A stretch of 11,403 nucleotides of DNA from Desulfobacteraceae bacterium (GCA_030592105.1 JAUVKE010000052.1:1-11403), one strand, 5' to 3'; positions 1-8,135 are shown, counted from the stretch's first letter. Numbers and translations: made by a program. Notes: generated by a model not told the origin, from the sequence alone.

Positions 1-4
1 AGGA

Positions 5-86
5 TTTTGGTTCATATACAAGGCGCATTAAAGGTTGAATACTTGATGTATTCGGCCTTTGATGTAACGCAGTAGATGGACCAAAA
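5..86. repeat. Large imperfect palindrome, intergenic repeat-like hairpin
   Basis: The outer arms TTTTGGTTCAT (5-15) and ATGGACCAAAA (76-86) are complementary except for one T/G-type difference. The inner arms 26-42 and 48-64 pair over about 17 positions, allowing G-U, around a 5-nt loop (TTGAT, 43-47). The region lies downstream of the Hsp70-like gene, which reads toward it. No T-run follows on either strand, so it does not look like a standard intrinsic terminator. It looks like a mobile or REP-type intergenic palindrome. Only one copy is visible here, so membership of a repeat family is inference. Confidence 0.6.
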
Positions 87-149
87 GACAAACAATTTCG
101 TTCAAGTAATTTCATTTCCGATCCTTAGCCATCAGATGTCAAAGCTGAT

Positions 150-178
150 CTCTGGTGAAATTTAATGAACAACCAGAG
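150..178. other. Small hairpin spanning the Hsp70-like stop codon
   Basis: CTCTGGT (150-156) and ACCAGAG (172-178) form a perfect 7-bp stem with a 15-nt loop that contains the TAA stop (164-162 on the minus strand). It could protect the 3' end of the transcript. No U-tract follows, so a terminator call is weak. Confidence 0.3.
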
Positions 179-1841
179 CCTGGCATCTTTTTTTTGCCTC
201 TTCTAATTCTTCATCCCTGATAACGGAACTGGTATCAACTATAACATCGACTTTTCTTAATTCCTTTTGTTCAACAGCAATAATAGTAAGTCGCCCCTCA
301 CTGTTGAACTGAAAAGATATTTCCACCTGCGAATCACTCGGGAGTCCAGCGGGAAGTCGCAATACAGCAGTACCAATTTCCATTGCTGCTTCAAAGGATA
401 CAGTCTCTTCACTGGTTTCACTTTCCATTATTCGTATCAAAACCGTTTCCTGGCCTGCAACGCCGGTGTAAAATTTTTTTTTGGCGTCCACAGGAACAGT
501 GGAATTACGTAAAATCAGATTAAATACCAGCTCTTTTCCTTCATTATTTTGCACCACCACTCCAAAACTCTTACTTGTAACATTTTTAACTTTAATGGCA
601 GAACGTTCCACAGCTCCCAGGGTGTAACCAAATTCGTCAGCCACCTGCTGTTTAGCCTCCTTGAGCTGTTCGTTAGTCACCTGGACAGCATCGGTCAATT
701 CAATGACGTCATCAAAATCCTCGGCTTTTATTCCGGTTTTTTCAGCAATCCTTCGGACAAGATCGTCATTTACCCCAAGTTTCCAGGCAAAAATGGCGGC
801 CCCTTTGGCCACAGCCTCATCCGGATCAAATGTCCTTGGTTCCACAGAGAACTCTTCCCTGAGCCTGGAAACGATCTTGGGCATACGCGTTGATCCACCC
901 ACCAGTATAATTTCGTCAAAACTGTCATACCCTTTTTTCTTTGCCTCATCAAGCATATCACGGGTAAAAGAGATTGTTCTTTCAACAAGATCACCAGTAA
1001 GTTCTTCGAATTTTTCCCGCTTCAATTCAACCTTGACCCGCTCTCCCCCGTGAGTGACTGACACCGGTGCTTTTTCCCTTTGAGTTAGACTTTTCTTTAA
1101 TTTTTCAGCAGCTATCTGCAGATCCTGACATGTATCAGGGTCTTCCAGAATATCTTCGGAAGTATCCACCTCGGCCTGGAATTGACTCACAAGGTATGAG
1201 ACAATCCTGTCATCCCAATCTTTTCCACCAAGATTATGATCACCCCCTGTACAGATTACCTCAATGGCATCATGGTCAATATCTATCATTGTAACATCAA
1301 ATGTCCCTCCGCCAAGATCATATACCATCACAGTTTTTTTACCGGAAGTTTCAACAGAGCCATAGGCTATAGCCGCAGCAGTCGGTTCATTAATAATCTG
1401 ACGAACATTATACCCTGCAATTTCACCAGCTTTTTTAGTTGCTTCCCGTTCATTAACACCAAAATAAGCAGGACATGTTATCACAATATCTCTGATAGTT
1501 TCTCCCATAATCTGTTCAGCGTCCTGAACAACCTTACGAAGAATGTAAGCAGAAATCTCCTCTGCCCTGTAATTTCTTGCATCATATTCAAAAAGAAAAT
1601 CTGCCTCACCCATTGATCTCTTAACAAAACTGACAACTTCATCAGGATATATTTTGGAGCTTTCCTTAGCCACGTCACCCACAACTATATTGCCTCCATC
1701 AAAAAAAACAACAGACGGGGTCAGATGCATCCCTTCAGAATTGGACAAAACAACAGGTTTCCCATACTCATCAACATAAGCTATGGTTGAATAGGTGGTA
1801 CCAAGATCTATCCCGAAAATTTTTTCGGCCTTCTCACTCAT
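162..1841 (-). CDS. Hsp70/DnaK-like chaperone lacking the C-terminal lid
   Basis: This is an ATP-dependent Hsp70-family chaperone of 559 residues; housekeeping DnaK has about 640. The actin-like ATPase is complete: phosphate-1 GIDLGTTYS (10-18), NEPTAAAIAYG (151-161), phosphate-2 YDLGGGTFD (174-182), and adenosine motif LVGGSTRMPKI (313-323). The usual short hydrophobic linker (DVLLLD in DnaK) is not recognisable. In its place lies a hydrophilic stretch of about 60 residues (356-415), followed by a beta-sandwich-like substrate domain (about 416-540). The protein then stops at 559, so the helical lid is missing. The start has a good ribosome site (GGAGAG, 6 nt upstream). It lies downstream of a GrpE-like gene, suggesting a dedicated pair; no J-domain gene is visible. 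It is probably a specialised Hsp70 paralogue rather than the housekeeping dnaK. Confidence 0.9.
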   Translation of the reverse strand: MSEKAEKIFGIDLGTTYSTIAYVDEYGKPVVLSNSEGMHLTPSVVFFDGGNIVVGDVAKESSKIYPDEVVSFVKRSMGEADFLFEYDARNYRAEEISAYILRKVVQDAEQIMGETIRDIVITCPAYFGVNEREATKKAGEIAGYNVRQIINEPTAAAIAYGSVETSGKKTVMVYDLGGGTFDVTMIDIDHDAIEVICTGGDHNLGGKDWDDRIVSYLVSQFQAEVDTSEDILEDPDTCQDLQIAAEKLKKSLTQREKAPVSVTHGGERVKVELKREKFEELTGDLVERTISFTRDMLDEAKKKGYDSFDEIILVGGSTRMPKIVSRLREEFSVEPRTFDPDEAVAKGAAIFAWKLGVNDDLVRRIAEKTGIKAEDFDDVIELTDAVQVTNEQLKEAKQQVADEFGYTLGAVERSAIKVKNVTSKSFGVVVQNNEGKELVFNLILRNSTVPVDAKKKFYTGVAGQETVLIRIMESETSEETVSFEAAMEIGTAVLRLPAGLPSDSQVEISFQFNSEGRLTIIAVEQKELRKVDVIVDTSSVIRDEELEEAKKRCQALVVH

Positions 1842-1978
1842 TATAACTCTCCAGAGTCCATTATTTAATCAAGCTTTCTCCTGGACTTCCCGTTTTCATT
1901 CGAATCAACACGTTTTTATTAAAATTGCCATGCTTAAAAAGATGAACACCTTAAACAAACAATATTACTAAAAGGATT

Positions 1979-2064
1979 GTAACTATTCAGCTAATATGTA
2001 CGGCAACAGGTATAATCTGATTAAACCTGCTGCGCATCTTAAATCAGCGATGCTGAATAGTTAT
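1979..2064. repeat. Palindromic repeat, copy A (GTAACTATTCAG family)
   Basis: This is an 86-bp element with terminal inverted repeats GTAACTATTCAGC (1979-1991) and GCTGAATAGTTAT (2052-2064), matching at 12 of 13 positions. An internal hairpin pairs GCAACAGGT with ACCTGCTGC apart from one mismatch. It lies in the gap between the GrpE-like and Hsp70-like genes. Its core recurs in copy B at 2908-2977. The structure fits a MITE or REP-like intergenic element with no coding capacity. Confidence 0.8.
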
Positions 2065-2101
2065 AAAAATTTACCCCCCGTTCTCCGGCAACAATCCTGA
2101 T

Positions 2102-2776
2102 TTACGCATCCTCTTTAAAGATATTCACAGCCACCTTTTCCGGGCGAATTATCTTCCCATTGGATGAATAACCAGGGCATAAACGTCTGACAATGGTTTT
2201 ATCTTTTGATTTATCCGCTGTATCCACCTTTAAAACGACTCTTTGCGTTGCAGGATCAAAAACAGAATCATCCGATATAAAAGGTTCAAACCCGTTTGAT
2301 AATAAAAGGTCTTCAAGATCCACGATAATACCTTTTGCAAATTTAAAAAACTTTTCAGATTCACAGGATAAAGGATCAAAAGAGTTATCATAATTTATGG
2401 TTTTCCTGATACTGTCAATAATTATAATAATATCTTTTAATATCCCAACAACCTGTTTCTTTACCAGACCATCCTTATACTCACGCAGTTCACAATGGAG
2501 ATCGTCTATAATTATTTCTTTATGGGCATCATATTTTAATTTACTTTGAAATTCCTTGTAAAGGTTATCCAGCTTGGCTTCAATAGATTCGAGTTTGAGA
2601 GCGGTGAGATCAATAGCCTCAAGGGAAAAGAGATCGTCCTCATCATGTTCATCAGGCTCCGATGTTTCGGGAAGTGGAGAATCATCTATGGGGGCTACTA
2701 TGGAAGATTTATCCAATTGAAAAACTTCGTTATCATTTTCAGGTTCTGCAGATTCTTTAAGGTCTTCTTCATTCAT
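2102..2776 (-). CDS. grpE: Divergent GrpE-like nucleotide exchange factor
   Basis: GrpE releases ADP from Hsp70 chaperones. The 224-residue product has an acidic, low-complexity N-terminus (about 1-55), a predicted long helical or coiled region (about 60-150), and a C-terminal beta domain. The last part keeps GrpE hallmarks: VFDPATQRVV, then GYSSNGKIIRPEKVAVN close to the C-terminus, matching the family pattern GY-x-x-x-GK-x-IRP-x-x-V-x-V. The ATG at 2776 is chosen because AAAGGAG lies 8 nt upstream. A longer reading from GTG at 2821 (15 more residues) has no ribosome site. The spacer between ribosome site and ATG holds seven C in a row. The N-terminal half is very divergent, as expected if it serves the neighbouring unusual Hsp70 rather than housekeeping DnaK. 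Confidence 0.85.
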   Translation of the reverse strand: MNEEDLKESAEPENDNEVFQLDKSSIVAPIDDSPLPETSEPDEHDEDDLFSLEAIDLTALKLESIEAKLDNLYKEFQSKLKYDAHKEIIIDDLHCELREYKDGLVKKQVVGILKDIIIIIDSIRKTINYDNSFDPLSCESEKFFKFAKGIIVDLEDLLLSNGFEPFISDDSVFDPATQRVVLKVDTADKSKDKTIVRRLCPGYSSNGKIIRPEKVAVNIFKEDA

Positions 2777-2791
2777 GGGGGGGTCTCCTTT
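2777..2791 (-). promoter_or_regulatory. Ribosome binding site of the GrpE-like gene with C7 spacer
   Basis: On the minus strand AAAGGAGA is followed by seven consecutive C and then the ATG at 2776. This site decides the start in favour of 2776 over the upstream GTG at 2821. The homopolymer sits exactly in the spacing that sets translation efficiency. Confidence 0.7.
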
Positions 2792-2875
2792 TTTTGATGC
2801 CCGACCAAAAAATAATTTCACAAGGATTAAAAAAATAACCCGGCAAAATTATTCATGTAAAAATCTTATTTTTTT

Positions 2876-2977
2876 GTAATTATTCAGCAATGCTGATTAC
2901 AAGCACGATTCAGCTAATATGTACGGCAGCAGGTATAATCTGCTGCGTATCTTAAGCCAGCGACGCTGAATAGTTAC
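2876..2977. repeat. Palindromic repeat, copy B (composite)
   Basis: This 102-bp element begins GTAATTATTCAGC (2876-2888) and ends GCTGAATAGTTAC (2965-2977). It appears composite. Bases 2876-2903 match copy D at 11223-11250 in 23 of 28 positions. Bases 2908-2977 match copy A from its ATTCAG onward, but lack a 10-bp block between two CTG triplets. An internal perfect hairpin pairs GCAGCAG with CTGCTGC across a 7-nt loop. It occupies the gap between ispG and the GrpE-like gene. Confidence 0.8.
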
Positions 2978-2984
2978 CACTTTT

Positions 2985-4040
2985 TTACATGAACGCCCTT
3001 ACCTCCTCTATCAAAACTCCAACTATTTTTTCCTGGGGAATTTTTTTTACTATTTTCCCTTTTTTGAAAAGAACCCCGGCCCCATCCCCTCCGGCTATTC
3101 CAATATCAGCTTCCTTTGCTTCGCCAGGGCCATTAACTACACATCCCATTATTGCTATTTTCAATGGTAAAGTAGAAGGTAAAAGTGCTTTTTCAACCTG
3201 TTCAACTATATTAAAAAGATCAATTTTACAACGACCGCAAGTGGGGCAGGAAATAATATCAGGCCCATGCTGGCGAATACCAAGTGCCTTTAATATTTCA
3301 AATCCTGCACGTACTTCATCCTCAGGATCAGATGTTAAAGAGACACGTATGGTATCCCCAATCCCTTCGGCAAGAAGGGTACCTATACCTATGGAAGATT
3401 TGACGATTCCAGGAATAAGTGACCCTGTTTCTGTTACGCCCACATGGAGAGGGAAATCTGTCCTTAATGATAAAAGTCTGTATGCTTTGATTGTTTTTTG
3501 TACATCCGATGCTTTAATAGATAATTTAATATTGGAAAAATTAAATGAATCAAAAATATCGATCTGCCTGAGAGCAGACTCAACCATGGCCTGGGCAGAT
3601 GCTCCATTATATTTTTGCAGCATCTCCTTTTCAAGGGACCCTGCATTAACTCCGACCCTTATGGATATATCATGATCCTTTGCGCAGTTTATAATCGCCT
3701 TTAGTTTTTCTCTTCCCCCGATGTTTCCAGGATTAATTCTCAAGGCGTCTGCGCCAGCTTTTACAGATGCCAGTGCAAGCCGAAAATCAAAATGAATATC
3801 TGCGATAATAGGTATTAAAAGCCTTTTTTTTATATCAGCTATTGCCGCTGCAGATTCTTTATCCGGCACAGCAATCCTTACAATCTCGCAGCCGCATTTT
3901 TCAAGACGTTTAATCTGAGAAACAGTCGATTCAATATCCATGGTAAAAGTATTGGTCATTGACTGAACAGCAACAGGAGCCATCCCACCTATTTTTACCA
4001 TACCAACAGAAATTTCACGGGTTTTTTTCCGAATAATCAT
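2985..4040 (-). CDS. ispG: 4-hydroxy-3-methylbut-2-enyl diphosphate synthase (flavodoxin/ferredoxin)
   Basis: IspG (GcpE) catalyses the penultimate step of the MEP isoprenoid pathway, converting methylerythritol cyclodiphosphate to HMBPP with a 4Fe-4S cluster and reducing power from ferredoxin or flavodoxin. The 351-residue protein begins with the TIM-barrel part (GMAPVAVQSMTN near 19-30, INPGNIG 102-108). It ends with the cluster domain: CPTCGRC (265-271) supplies Cys265 and Cys268, and MGCVVNGPGE (298-307) supplies Cys300 and the conserved Glu307. Length and motifs match the bacterial single-barrel form. The start lies 21 nt after the EF-G stop and has only a weak ribosome-site candidate (CAGGTG, about 13 nt upstream). 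An in-frame stop just upstream rules out a much longer form. Probably co-transcribed with EF-G. Confidence 0.97.
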   Translation of the reverse strand: MIIRKKTREISVGMVKIGGMAPVAVQSMTNTFTMDIESTVSQIKRLEKCGCEIVRIAVPDKESAAAIADIKKRLLIPIIADIHFDFRLALASVKAGADALRINPGNIGGREKLKAIINCAKDHDISIRVGVNAGSLEKEMLQKYNGASAQAMVESALRQIDIFDSFNFSNIKLSIKASDVQKTIKAYRLLSLRTDFPLHVGVTETGSLIPGIVKSSIGIGTLLAEGIGDTIRVSLTSDPEDEVRAGFEILKALGIRQHGPDIISCPTCGRCKIDLFNIVEQVEKALLPSTLPLKIAIMGCVVNGPGEAKEADIGIAGGDGAGVLFKKGKIVKKIPQEKIVGVLIEEVRAFM

Positions 4041-4061
4041 ATAAAGTATTTAACACCTGTT

Positions 4062-6098
4062 TCAGCATCTGTCAAAATGCGAGAATTTCATTGTAAAGAC
4101 TCCCCTGCCCTGGGTCGCGGATCTTAAGGAGGTTGAATAGCCAAACATCTGTGCAAGGGGAAGAACAGCCGTTATTGCCTGCAATCCGGCTGCTTTATGC
4201 TTAATCGCTTCGATTTTGCCACTTCGGGCACTAAGATCCCCTATCACATCCCCCACAAAAGATTCCGGAACAAAAACCTCCACCTTCATAAGAGGATCAA
4301 GAAGATAGGGAGAGCCTTTTTTCAAAGCCTCCTTACATGCCAAAGATGCGCTAACAGTGTATGCCAGTTCTGAACCCTGGGATTCTTTAAAAGAGCCACC
4401 TGTTAAAACAGCTTCAACATCAACAACGGGATAGTTCATCAATGCCCCACTTTCCAAAGATTCCATAACCCCTTTTTCTATAACAGGAATATAAATCTCA
4501 GGAATCGATTCATCTGTAAGCTCTGAGACGAACCTGTTCTCAGTTCCCCTGGTAAGAGGCTTCAATTTTAACCTGACTTCTCCATAATGATGCTGCCCTG
4601 CAACCTCATTATCGAATAATCCCAGGGCTTCGACTTCATTTTCAATCGATTCCCTGTAAACAACCTGGGGTTTTCCCACATTTACACTCATGCCGAATTC
4701 ACGCTGCATGCGACTAACTATGACTTCAAGGTGGAGTTCACCCATACCGGACAAAATAGTCTGTCCTGTATCTTCATCCTGTTTTACTTTTAAGGTGGGG
4801 TCTTCTGCAATAAATTTTTCAATAACTGCTTCAACCTTTTCATGGTCAGCATGGGTTTTAGGTTCAAGAGCCACAGAGATAACAGGTTCATATGAATCTA
4901 TTTTTTCCAGTAAAACAGGATGATCCAAAAGGCAAAGTGTCTCGCCGGTGGATGATTCTTTTAAACCTATCACTGCTACAATACCTCCAGGCCCCACACT
5001 TTGTATCCGCTCTTTTTTATTTGCATGCATGCGTAATATTCGAGACAACTTCTCTTTTTTCTTACGGGAAGGATTATAAACATCTTCTTTAACCTGCATC
5101 TGGCCGCTGTAAACCCTCACGTAAGTAAGCTTTCTTCCCTCGACCATGATAACCTTAAAAATCAGAGCCGCAAGGGGTGCCTTGAGTTCAGGAGGACATG
5201 CCACAGGCTCATTTGTATCAGGGAAAACCCCTTTTATGGGGGGAATATCCAAGGGACTTGGAAGAAAATCAACAATTGCATCAAGGAGTGGTTGTATACC
5301 TTTATTCCTTAAAGCACTTCCGCATAACACAGGTACAACGTCTAAATTTGTGGTCACATCCCGTATCACCTTACGGAGCATTTTTATATCAATATGTTCT
5401 TCAGCCAGATAAGCTTCCATGAGATCGTCATCGAATTCAGCTAAAGTTTCAAGTAATTTTTCACGATATTCTTCCGCTTTTTCAATATCATCAGCATTGA
5501 TATCTTCCATGGAATATGTTTCCCCCATGGTATCCCCGTGAAAAATCACCTGTTGCATAGTGAGGAGGTCAATAACACCCGCAAATTTTTCCTCGCTGCC
5601 ACAGGGAATCTGCAAAACAAGGGGGTTTACGCCAAGAATTTTTTCCAGGGCATTAACAGTTCCGAAAAAATCGGCCCCAATCCTGTCCATCTTATTAACA
5701 AAGGCTATTTTGGGGACATGGTACTTATCAGCCTGCCGCCAAACAGTCTCCGATTGTGGTTCCACCCCCCCAACGGCACAAAAAACTCCAATGGCCCCAT
5801 CTAATACCCGCAAAGACCGTTCAACCTCTATGGTAAAATCAACATGTCCGGGAGTATCAATAATCTGTATTTCATGCTGCCTCCAATGGCATGTGGTAAC
5901 AGCAGAGGTAATTGTAATACCCCTCTCCTGCTCATCGGGCATCCAGTCCATAACGGCCTCGCCATCATGCACCTCCCCAATTTTATGGGAACGGCCAGTA
6001 TAATATAAGACACGTTCTGTGACGGTTGTCTTGCCAGCATCGATGTGTGCAATTATACCGATATTTCGTATTTTTTTAATGCTGGATTCTGCTTTCAT
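4062..6098 (-). CDS. fusA: Translation elongation factor G (probable paralogue)
   Basis: EF-G is the GTPase that drives ribosomal translocation and, with ribosome recycling factor, subunit splitting. The 678-residue protein shows P-loop AHIDAGKT (17-24), switch region EQERGITIT (56-64), DTPGH (81-85) and NKMD (135-138). The expected later EF-G domains follow, including GMGELHLEV in domain III and [18 protein letters not shown] near the end. It is slightly shorter than typical EF-G (about 690-700), mainly by a short C-terminus. The ATG overlaps the upstream GerMN stop as ATGA (6098-6095), suggesting translational coupling; the ribosome site is weak. It is not next to rpsL, rpsG or tuf, where the main fusA usually sits, so it may be a second EF-G. 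That point is inference. Confidence 0.92.
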   Translation of the reverse strand: MKAESSIKKIRNIGIIAHIDAGKTTVTERVLYYTGRSHKIGEVHDGEAVMDWMPDEQERGITITSAVTTCHWRQHEIQIIDTPGHVDFTIEVERSLRVLDGAIGVFCAVGGVEPQSETVWRQADKYHVPKIAFVNKMDRIGADFFGTVNALEKILGVNPLVLQIPCGSEEKFAGVIDLLTMQQVIFHGDTMGETYSMEDINADDIEKAEEYREKLLETLAEFDDDLMEAYLAEEHIDIKMLRKVIRDVTTNLDVVPVLCGSALRNKGIQPLLDAIVDFLPSPLDIPPIKGVFPDTNEPVACPPELKAPLAALIFKVIMVEGRKLTYVRVYSGQMQVKEDVYNPSRKKKEKLSRILRMHANKKERIQSVGPGGIVAVIGLKESSTGETLCLLDHPVLLEKIDSYEPVISVALEPKTHADHEKVEAVIEKFIAEDPTLKVKQDEDTGQTILSGMGELHLEVIVSRMQREFGMSVNVGKPQVVYRESIENEVEALGLFDNEVAGQHHYGEVRLKLKPLTRGTENRFVSELTDESIPEIYIPVIEKGVMESLESGALMNYPVVDVEAVLTGGSFKESQGSELAYTVSASLACKEALKKGSPYLLDPLMKVEVFVPESFVGDVIGDLSARSGKIEAIKHKAAGLQAITAVLPLAQMFGYSTSLRSATQGRGVFTMKFSHFDRC

Positions 6099-6667
6099 CG
6101 TATTAATAACATATCTGCCTTAAAGGGAGCTTCCAGACTCACATGACCCGCAAGGGTCAAAGTTTCCACCCCTTTGATTAATATTTTAACACTTGTGATT
6201 TCAGGAATATTCAAAATCAACGAGTTAACAATTGAATATATGGTAAAAAGTTCCGGTTTAACTCCTCCAGGATGATTTTCCTTAAGTTCAACGGAGAGAT
6301 CAACAAATGCTGCCTGGTCCTTTGTAAGATAAAAAGCCCTGAGAAAAACATCCTCAGGAACCGTGCGCATCAACCTGCTGTCAGCAGGCCCCTGGATTAA
6401 TTCATTTATTATTGCCCCACCAAATAAAAGGATATTATCAGAACGTGGGACATCCCTTTCCTCTGCAATCAAAAAAGAATTATCCTTGGCTCCAAAATAA
6501 AGGTGAACAGAAATTTTTTCCAAAGGGGTTTTCAAAGTAAGGGGACGATTATCACTTTTTGCACCCCAGTCACTCGTATTCACAAGAATCCGCGTCGTAA
6601 CAATAACTGTAATAAGCAAAAAAAAAGCCGCGGCTAAATATAATAAAAGACGCTTCATAAAAAACAT
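6095..6667 (-). CDS. GerMN-domain protein with N-terminal membrane anchor
   Basis: The 190-residue product starts with a positively charged stub and one hydrophobic segment (about 5-25), a signal anchor or uncleaved signal peptide. The rest is a GerMN domain. Recognisable parts are [18 protein letters not shown] (about 56-73), a central INELIQGP segment, and a C-terminal TIYSIVNSL...[16 protein letters not shown] stretch. GerMN domains are known from GerM and sporulation proteins of Firmicutes, but also occur in non-sporulating bacteria as envelope proteins, probably binding peptidoglycan. The start is uncertain: ATGs at 6667 and 6658 both lack a clear ribosome site. Its stop overlaps the EF-G start. 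The specific role is unknown. Confidence 0.8.
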   Translation of the reverse strand: MFFMKRLLLYLAAAFFLLITVIVTTRILVNTSDWGAKSDNRPLTLKTPLEKISVHLYFGAKDNSFLIAEERDVPRSDNILLFGGAIINELIQGPADSRLMRTVPEDVFLRAFYLTKDQAAFVDLSVELKENHPGGVKPELFTIYSIVNSLILNIPEITSVKILIKGVETLTLAGHVSLEAPFKADMLLIR

Positions 6668-6689
6668 AAACTTGGGGACAAATAATTAT

Positions 6690-6774
6690 CTGACAATCCA
6701 TATATAGAAATAACGCCGGAACAAAAACTGCCAATTACCCAGATCTCTGCGCCAGGCTAAAACTCTGACAATCC
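6690..6774. repeat. Pair of 10-bp direct repeats CTGACAATCC
   Basis: CTGACAATCC occurs at 6690-6699 and again at 6765-6774, 75 bp apart, in the divergent gap between the GerMN gene and the nitroreductase gene. It could be a regulator-binding pair or chance; the sequence alone does not decide. Confidence 0.3.
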
Positions 6775-6782
6775 GATTGACC

Positions 6783-6812
6783 TTGACACACATTTCCTTG
6801 TATGTTTATACT
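6783..6812 (+). promoter_or_regulatory. Sigma-70-type promoter for the nitroreductase operon
   Basis: A perfect -35 hexamer TTGACA (6783-6788) and a -10 hexamer TATACT (6807-6812, 5 of 6 matches to TATAAT) are separated by 18 nt. This predicts a start near 6819 and a leader of about 95 nt before the nitroreductase ATG at 6915. No equally good promoter is visible for the opposite GerMN operon in the same gap. Confidence 0.65.
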
Positions 6813-6914
6813 GGTTTATGGAGAAAAACAAGCTATTACTCGAAAATAAAATAACTTCTCAATAAATATAAATTTTCCCATAACCTCCCCATTAAATTTA
6901 CTGTAAGGTATAAA

Positions 6915-7580
6915 ATGAATTTACTCCAGGCAATTTCAGATCGACGCAGTATTCGTAAATTTCTATCAACTCCAGTACCCCATGAAACAATAAAAGAGAT
7001 ACTTGAGCAAGCATCCTGGTGCCCTTCCTGGGGCAACACTCAGCCATGGGAAGTTACCGTTGTAACAGGCCAGGCACTGGAAGATCTGAAAAAAGAAAAC
7101 AGGAAAGCGCTCCTTTCCGGAATCGAGCCTGAATCCGATTTTTCAATGACAAAAGACTGGCCGAAAAATTTAAAAAAAAGATATGCTGATGTTGGAAAAA
7201 AGGTCTTCACATCCCTGAATATAGCACGGGATGATAAAAAAGGAAGAGAACAACACTCTGACAATATGTTTTCTTTTTTCCATGCCCCTGCCCTGCTTAT
7301 ATTCACCGTGGACAGCAAGCTTGCATCAGAATATGCTGCACTTGATGTTGGTATTTTTATGCAGAATTTTTCTCTTCTTGCCCACGCAAAAAATCTTGGG
7401 ACATGTATTCTTGCAGCAGCAATACACTTCCCTGAAATTATTCGCAGAATATGTAAAACACCCGATGACAGGTCCCTTGTCATGGGAATTGCCATGGGCT
7501 ATCCCGACGCCACAAGCCCTGTGAACAACTTTGAAAGGGAAAGGATAGGCGAGACTGATTTTGTTAAATGGGTATCTTAA
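6915..7580 (+). CDS. Nitroreductase-family FMN oxidoreductase
   Basis: Family members bind FMN as a dimer and use NAD(P)H to reduce nitro compounds, quinones, flavins or other acceptors. The 221-residue protein has the N-terminal FMN-phosphate motif DRRSIRKF (9-16) and PSWGNTQPW (37-45), the usual family signatures. The C-terminal half holds ALDVGIFMQNFSLLAHAKNLGTC, the helix that packs on the flavin, and GIAMGYPDA. Length is normal for the family. TAAGG precedes the ATG at a suitable distance. It is the first gene after the promoter at 6783-6812, and the YbjN-like gene follows after 18 bp, so the two are probably co-transcribed. The physiological substrate cannot be told from sequence. Confidence 0.93.
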   Translation: MNLLQAISDRRSIRKFLSTPVPHETIKEILEQASWCPSWGNTQPWEVTVVTGQALEDLKKENRKALLSGIEPESDFSMTKDWPKNLKKRYADVGKKVFTSLNIARDDKKGREQHSDNMFSFFHAPALLIFTVDSKLASEYAALDVGIFMQNFSLLAHAKNLGTCILAAAIHFPEIIRRICKTPDDRSLVMGIAMGYPDATSPVNNFERERIGETDFVKWVS

Positions 7581-7598
7581 CATAAGGAGGCTTTTTTT

Positions 7599-7994
7599 AT
7601 GGAGTCAAAATTTGAGCAGATCAAAGAATATTTAACTGACATGGAGATGATCATTACAAAGGAAGATAAAGAAGAAGAACTCGTAATAGTGGAAGATGAA
7701 GAAAACGGAATTAAAAATCTGGTTATAGATTGTGAAGAACCGATTGTTGTTCTGGAACAGGTTATTATGAAGGCAAATCAAGATTCTGACCTTTTTTTTA
7801 AACGGCTGCTCCAAATAAACAGAAATCTTGTCCATGGAGCTTTTGTCCTTGATGAAGAAGCCAGGGTAATACTTTTCAGGGATACTCTTCAACTTGAAAA
7901 CCTGGACAGAAACGAACTGGAAGGTTCTATTCAGGCACTAAGCCTTGCTTTGACTGAATACGGTTCAGAATTCCTGGAATACGCTTCAGAATAA
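7599..7994 (+). CDS. YbjN/CesT-like small acidic protein
   Basis: This 131-residue, strongly acidic protein has no membrane segment or signal peptide. Its pattern of an N-terminal helix, beta strands, then LLQINRNLVHGAFVLD (about 70-85) and a C-terminal helix resembles the YbjN / type III chaperone (CesT-Tir) fold, also used by YjfI-type proteins found beside PspA homologues. Assignment is from overall pattern and context, not from a diagnostic motif. A strong ribosome site (AAGGAGG, 8 nt upstream) supports the ATG. It lies between the nitroreductase and PspA genes. A role as a small partner or adaptor of the PspA system is inference. Confidence 0.6.
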   Translation: MESKFEQIKEYLTDMEMIITKEDKEEELVIVEDEENGIKNLVIDCEEPIVVLEQVIMKANQDSDLFFKRLLQINRNLVHGAFVLDEEARVILFRDTLQLENLDRNELEGSIQALSLALTEYGSEFLEYASE

Positions 7995-8029
7995 AAACCG
8001 CCTCTAAAAATTTTACTATACAACCAGCA

Positions 8030-8043
8030 TGCCCTGTCGGGCA
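8030..8043. other. Small GC hairpin in the YbjN-pspA gap
   Basis: TGCCC (8030-8034) and GGGCA (8039-8043) pair around a TGTC loop in the 200-bp gap before pspA. It is too short, and lacks a T-run, to call a terminator. It may weakly attenuate or protect the mRNA. Confidence 0.3.
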
Positions 8044-8103
8044 CAACAAAATATGAAAATGAGACACCGGTTAATGACATTTTATAAATTAGTAGAATTC
8101 CTT

Positions 8104-8135
8104 AATTCATCATTCATAATTCAAAATTCATCATT
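8104..8135. repeat. 11-bp direct repeats AATTCATCATT upstream of pspA
   Basis: AATTCATCATT occurs at 8104-8114 and 8125-8135, with a 21-bp period (two helical turns) and CATAATTCAA between. The AT-rich block lies 60-90 bp before the pspA start. It could be a regulator site or a simple low-complexity repeat. No convincing sigma-54 -24/-12 element is visible near it, unlike the E. coli psp promoter. Confidence 0.4.

Noticed and set aside
1..120. Minus-strand open frame running off the left edge through the palindrome
   Set aside because: Its sequence is dictated by the repeat arms and resembles no protein; the window edge prevents further judgement.
2777..2821. GTG at 2821 as the start of the GrpE-like gene
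   Set aside because: No ribosome site precedes it, while AAAGGAG sits 8 nt before ATG 2776.
2989..3675. 228-codon plus-strand frame opposite ispG
   Set aside because: It is the antisense shadow of the clearly real ispG, with composition biased by the opposite frame and no recognisable domain.
5560..6003. 147-codon plus-strand frame opposite the EF-G GTPase domain
   Set aside because: It is antisense to highly conserved EF-G motifs, with no ribosome site and no family resemblance.
6818..6865. 15-codon frame MEKNKLLLENKITSQ in the nitroreductase leader
   Set aside because: It lacks a ribosome site and begins essentially at the predicted transcript start; AT-rich chance frame.
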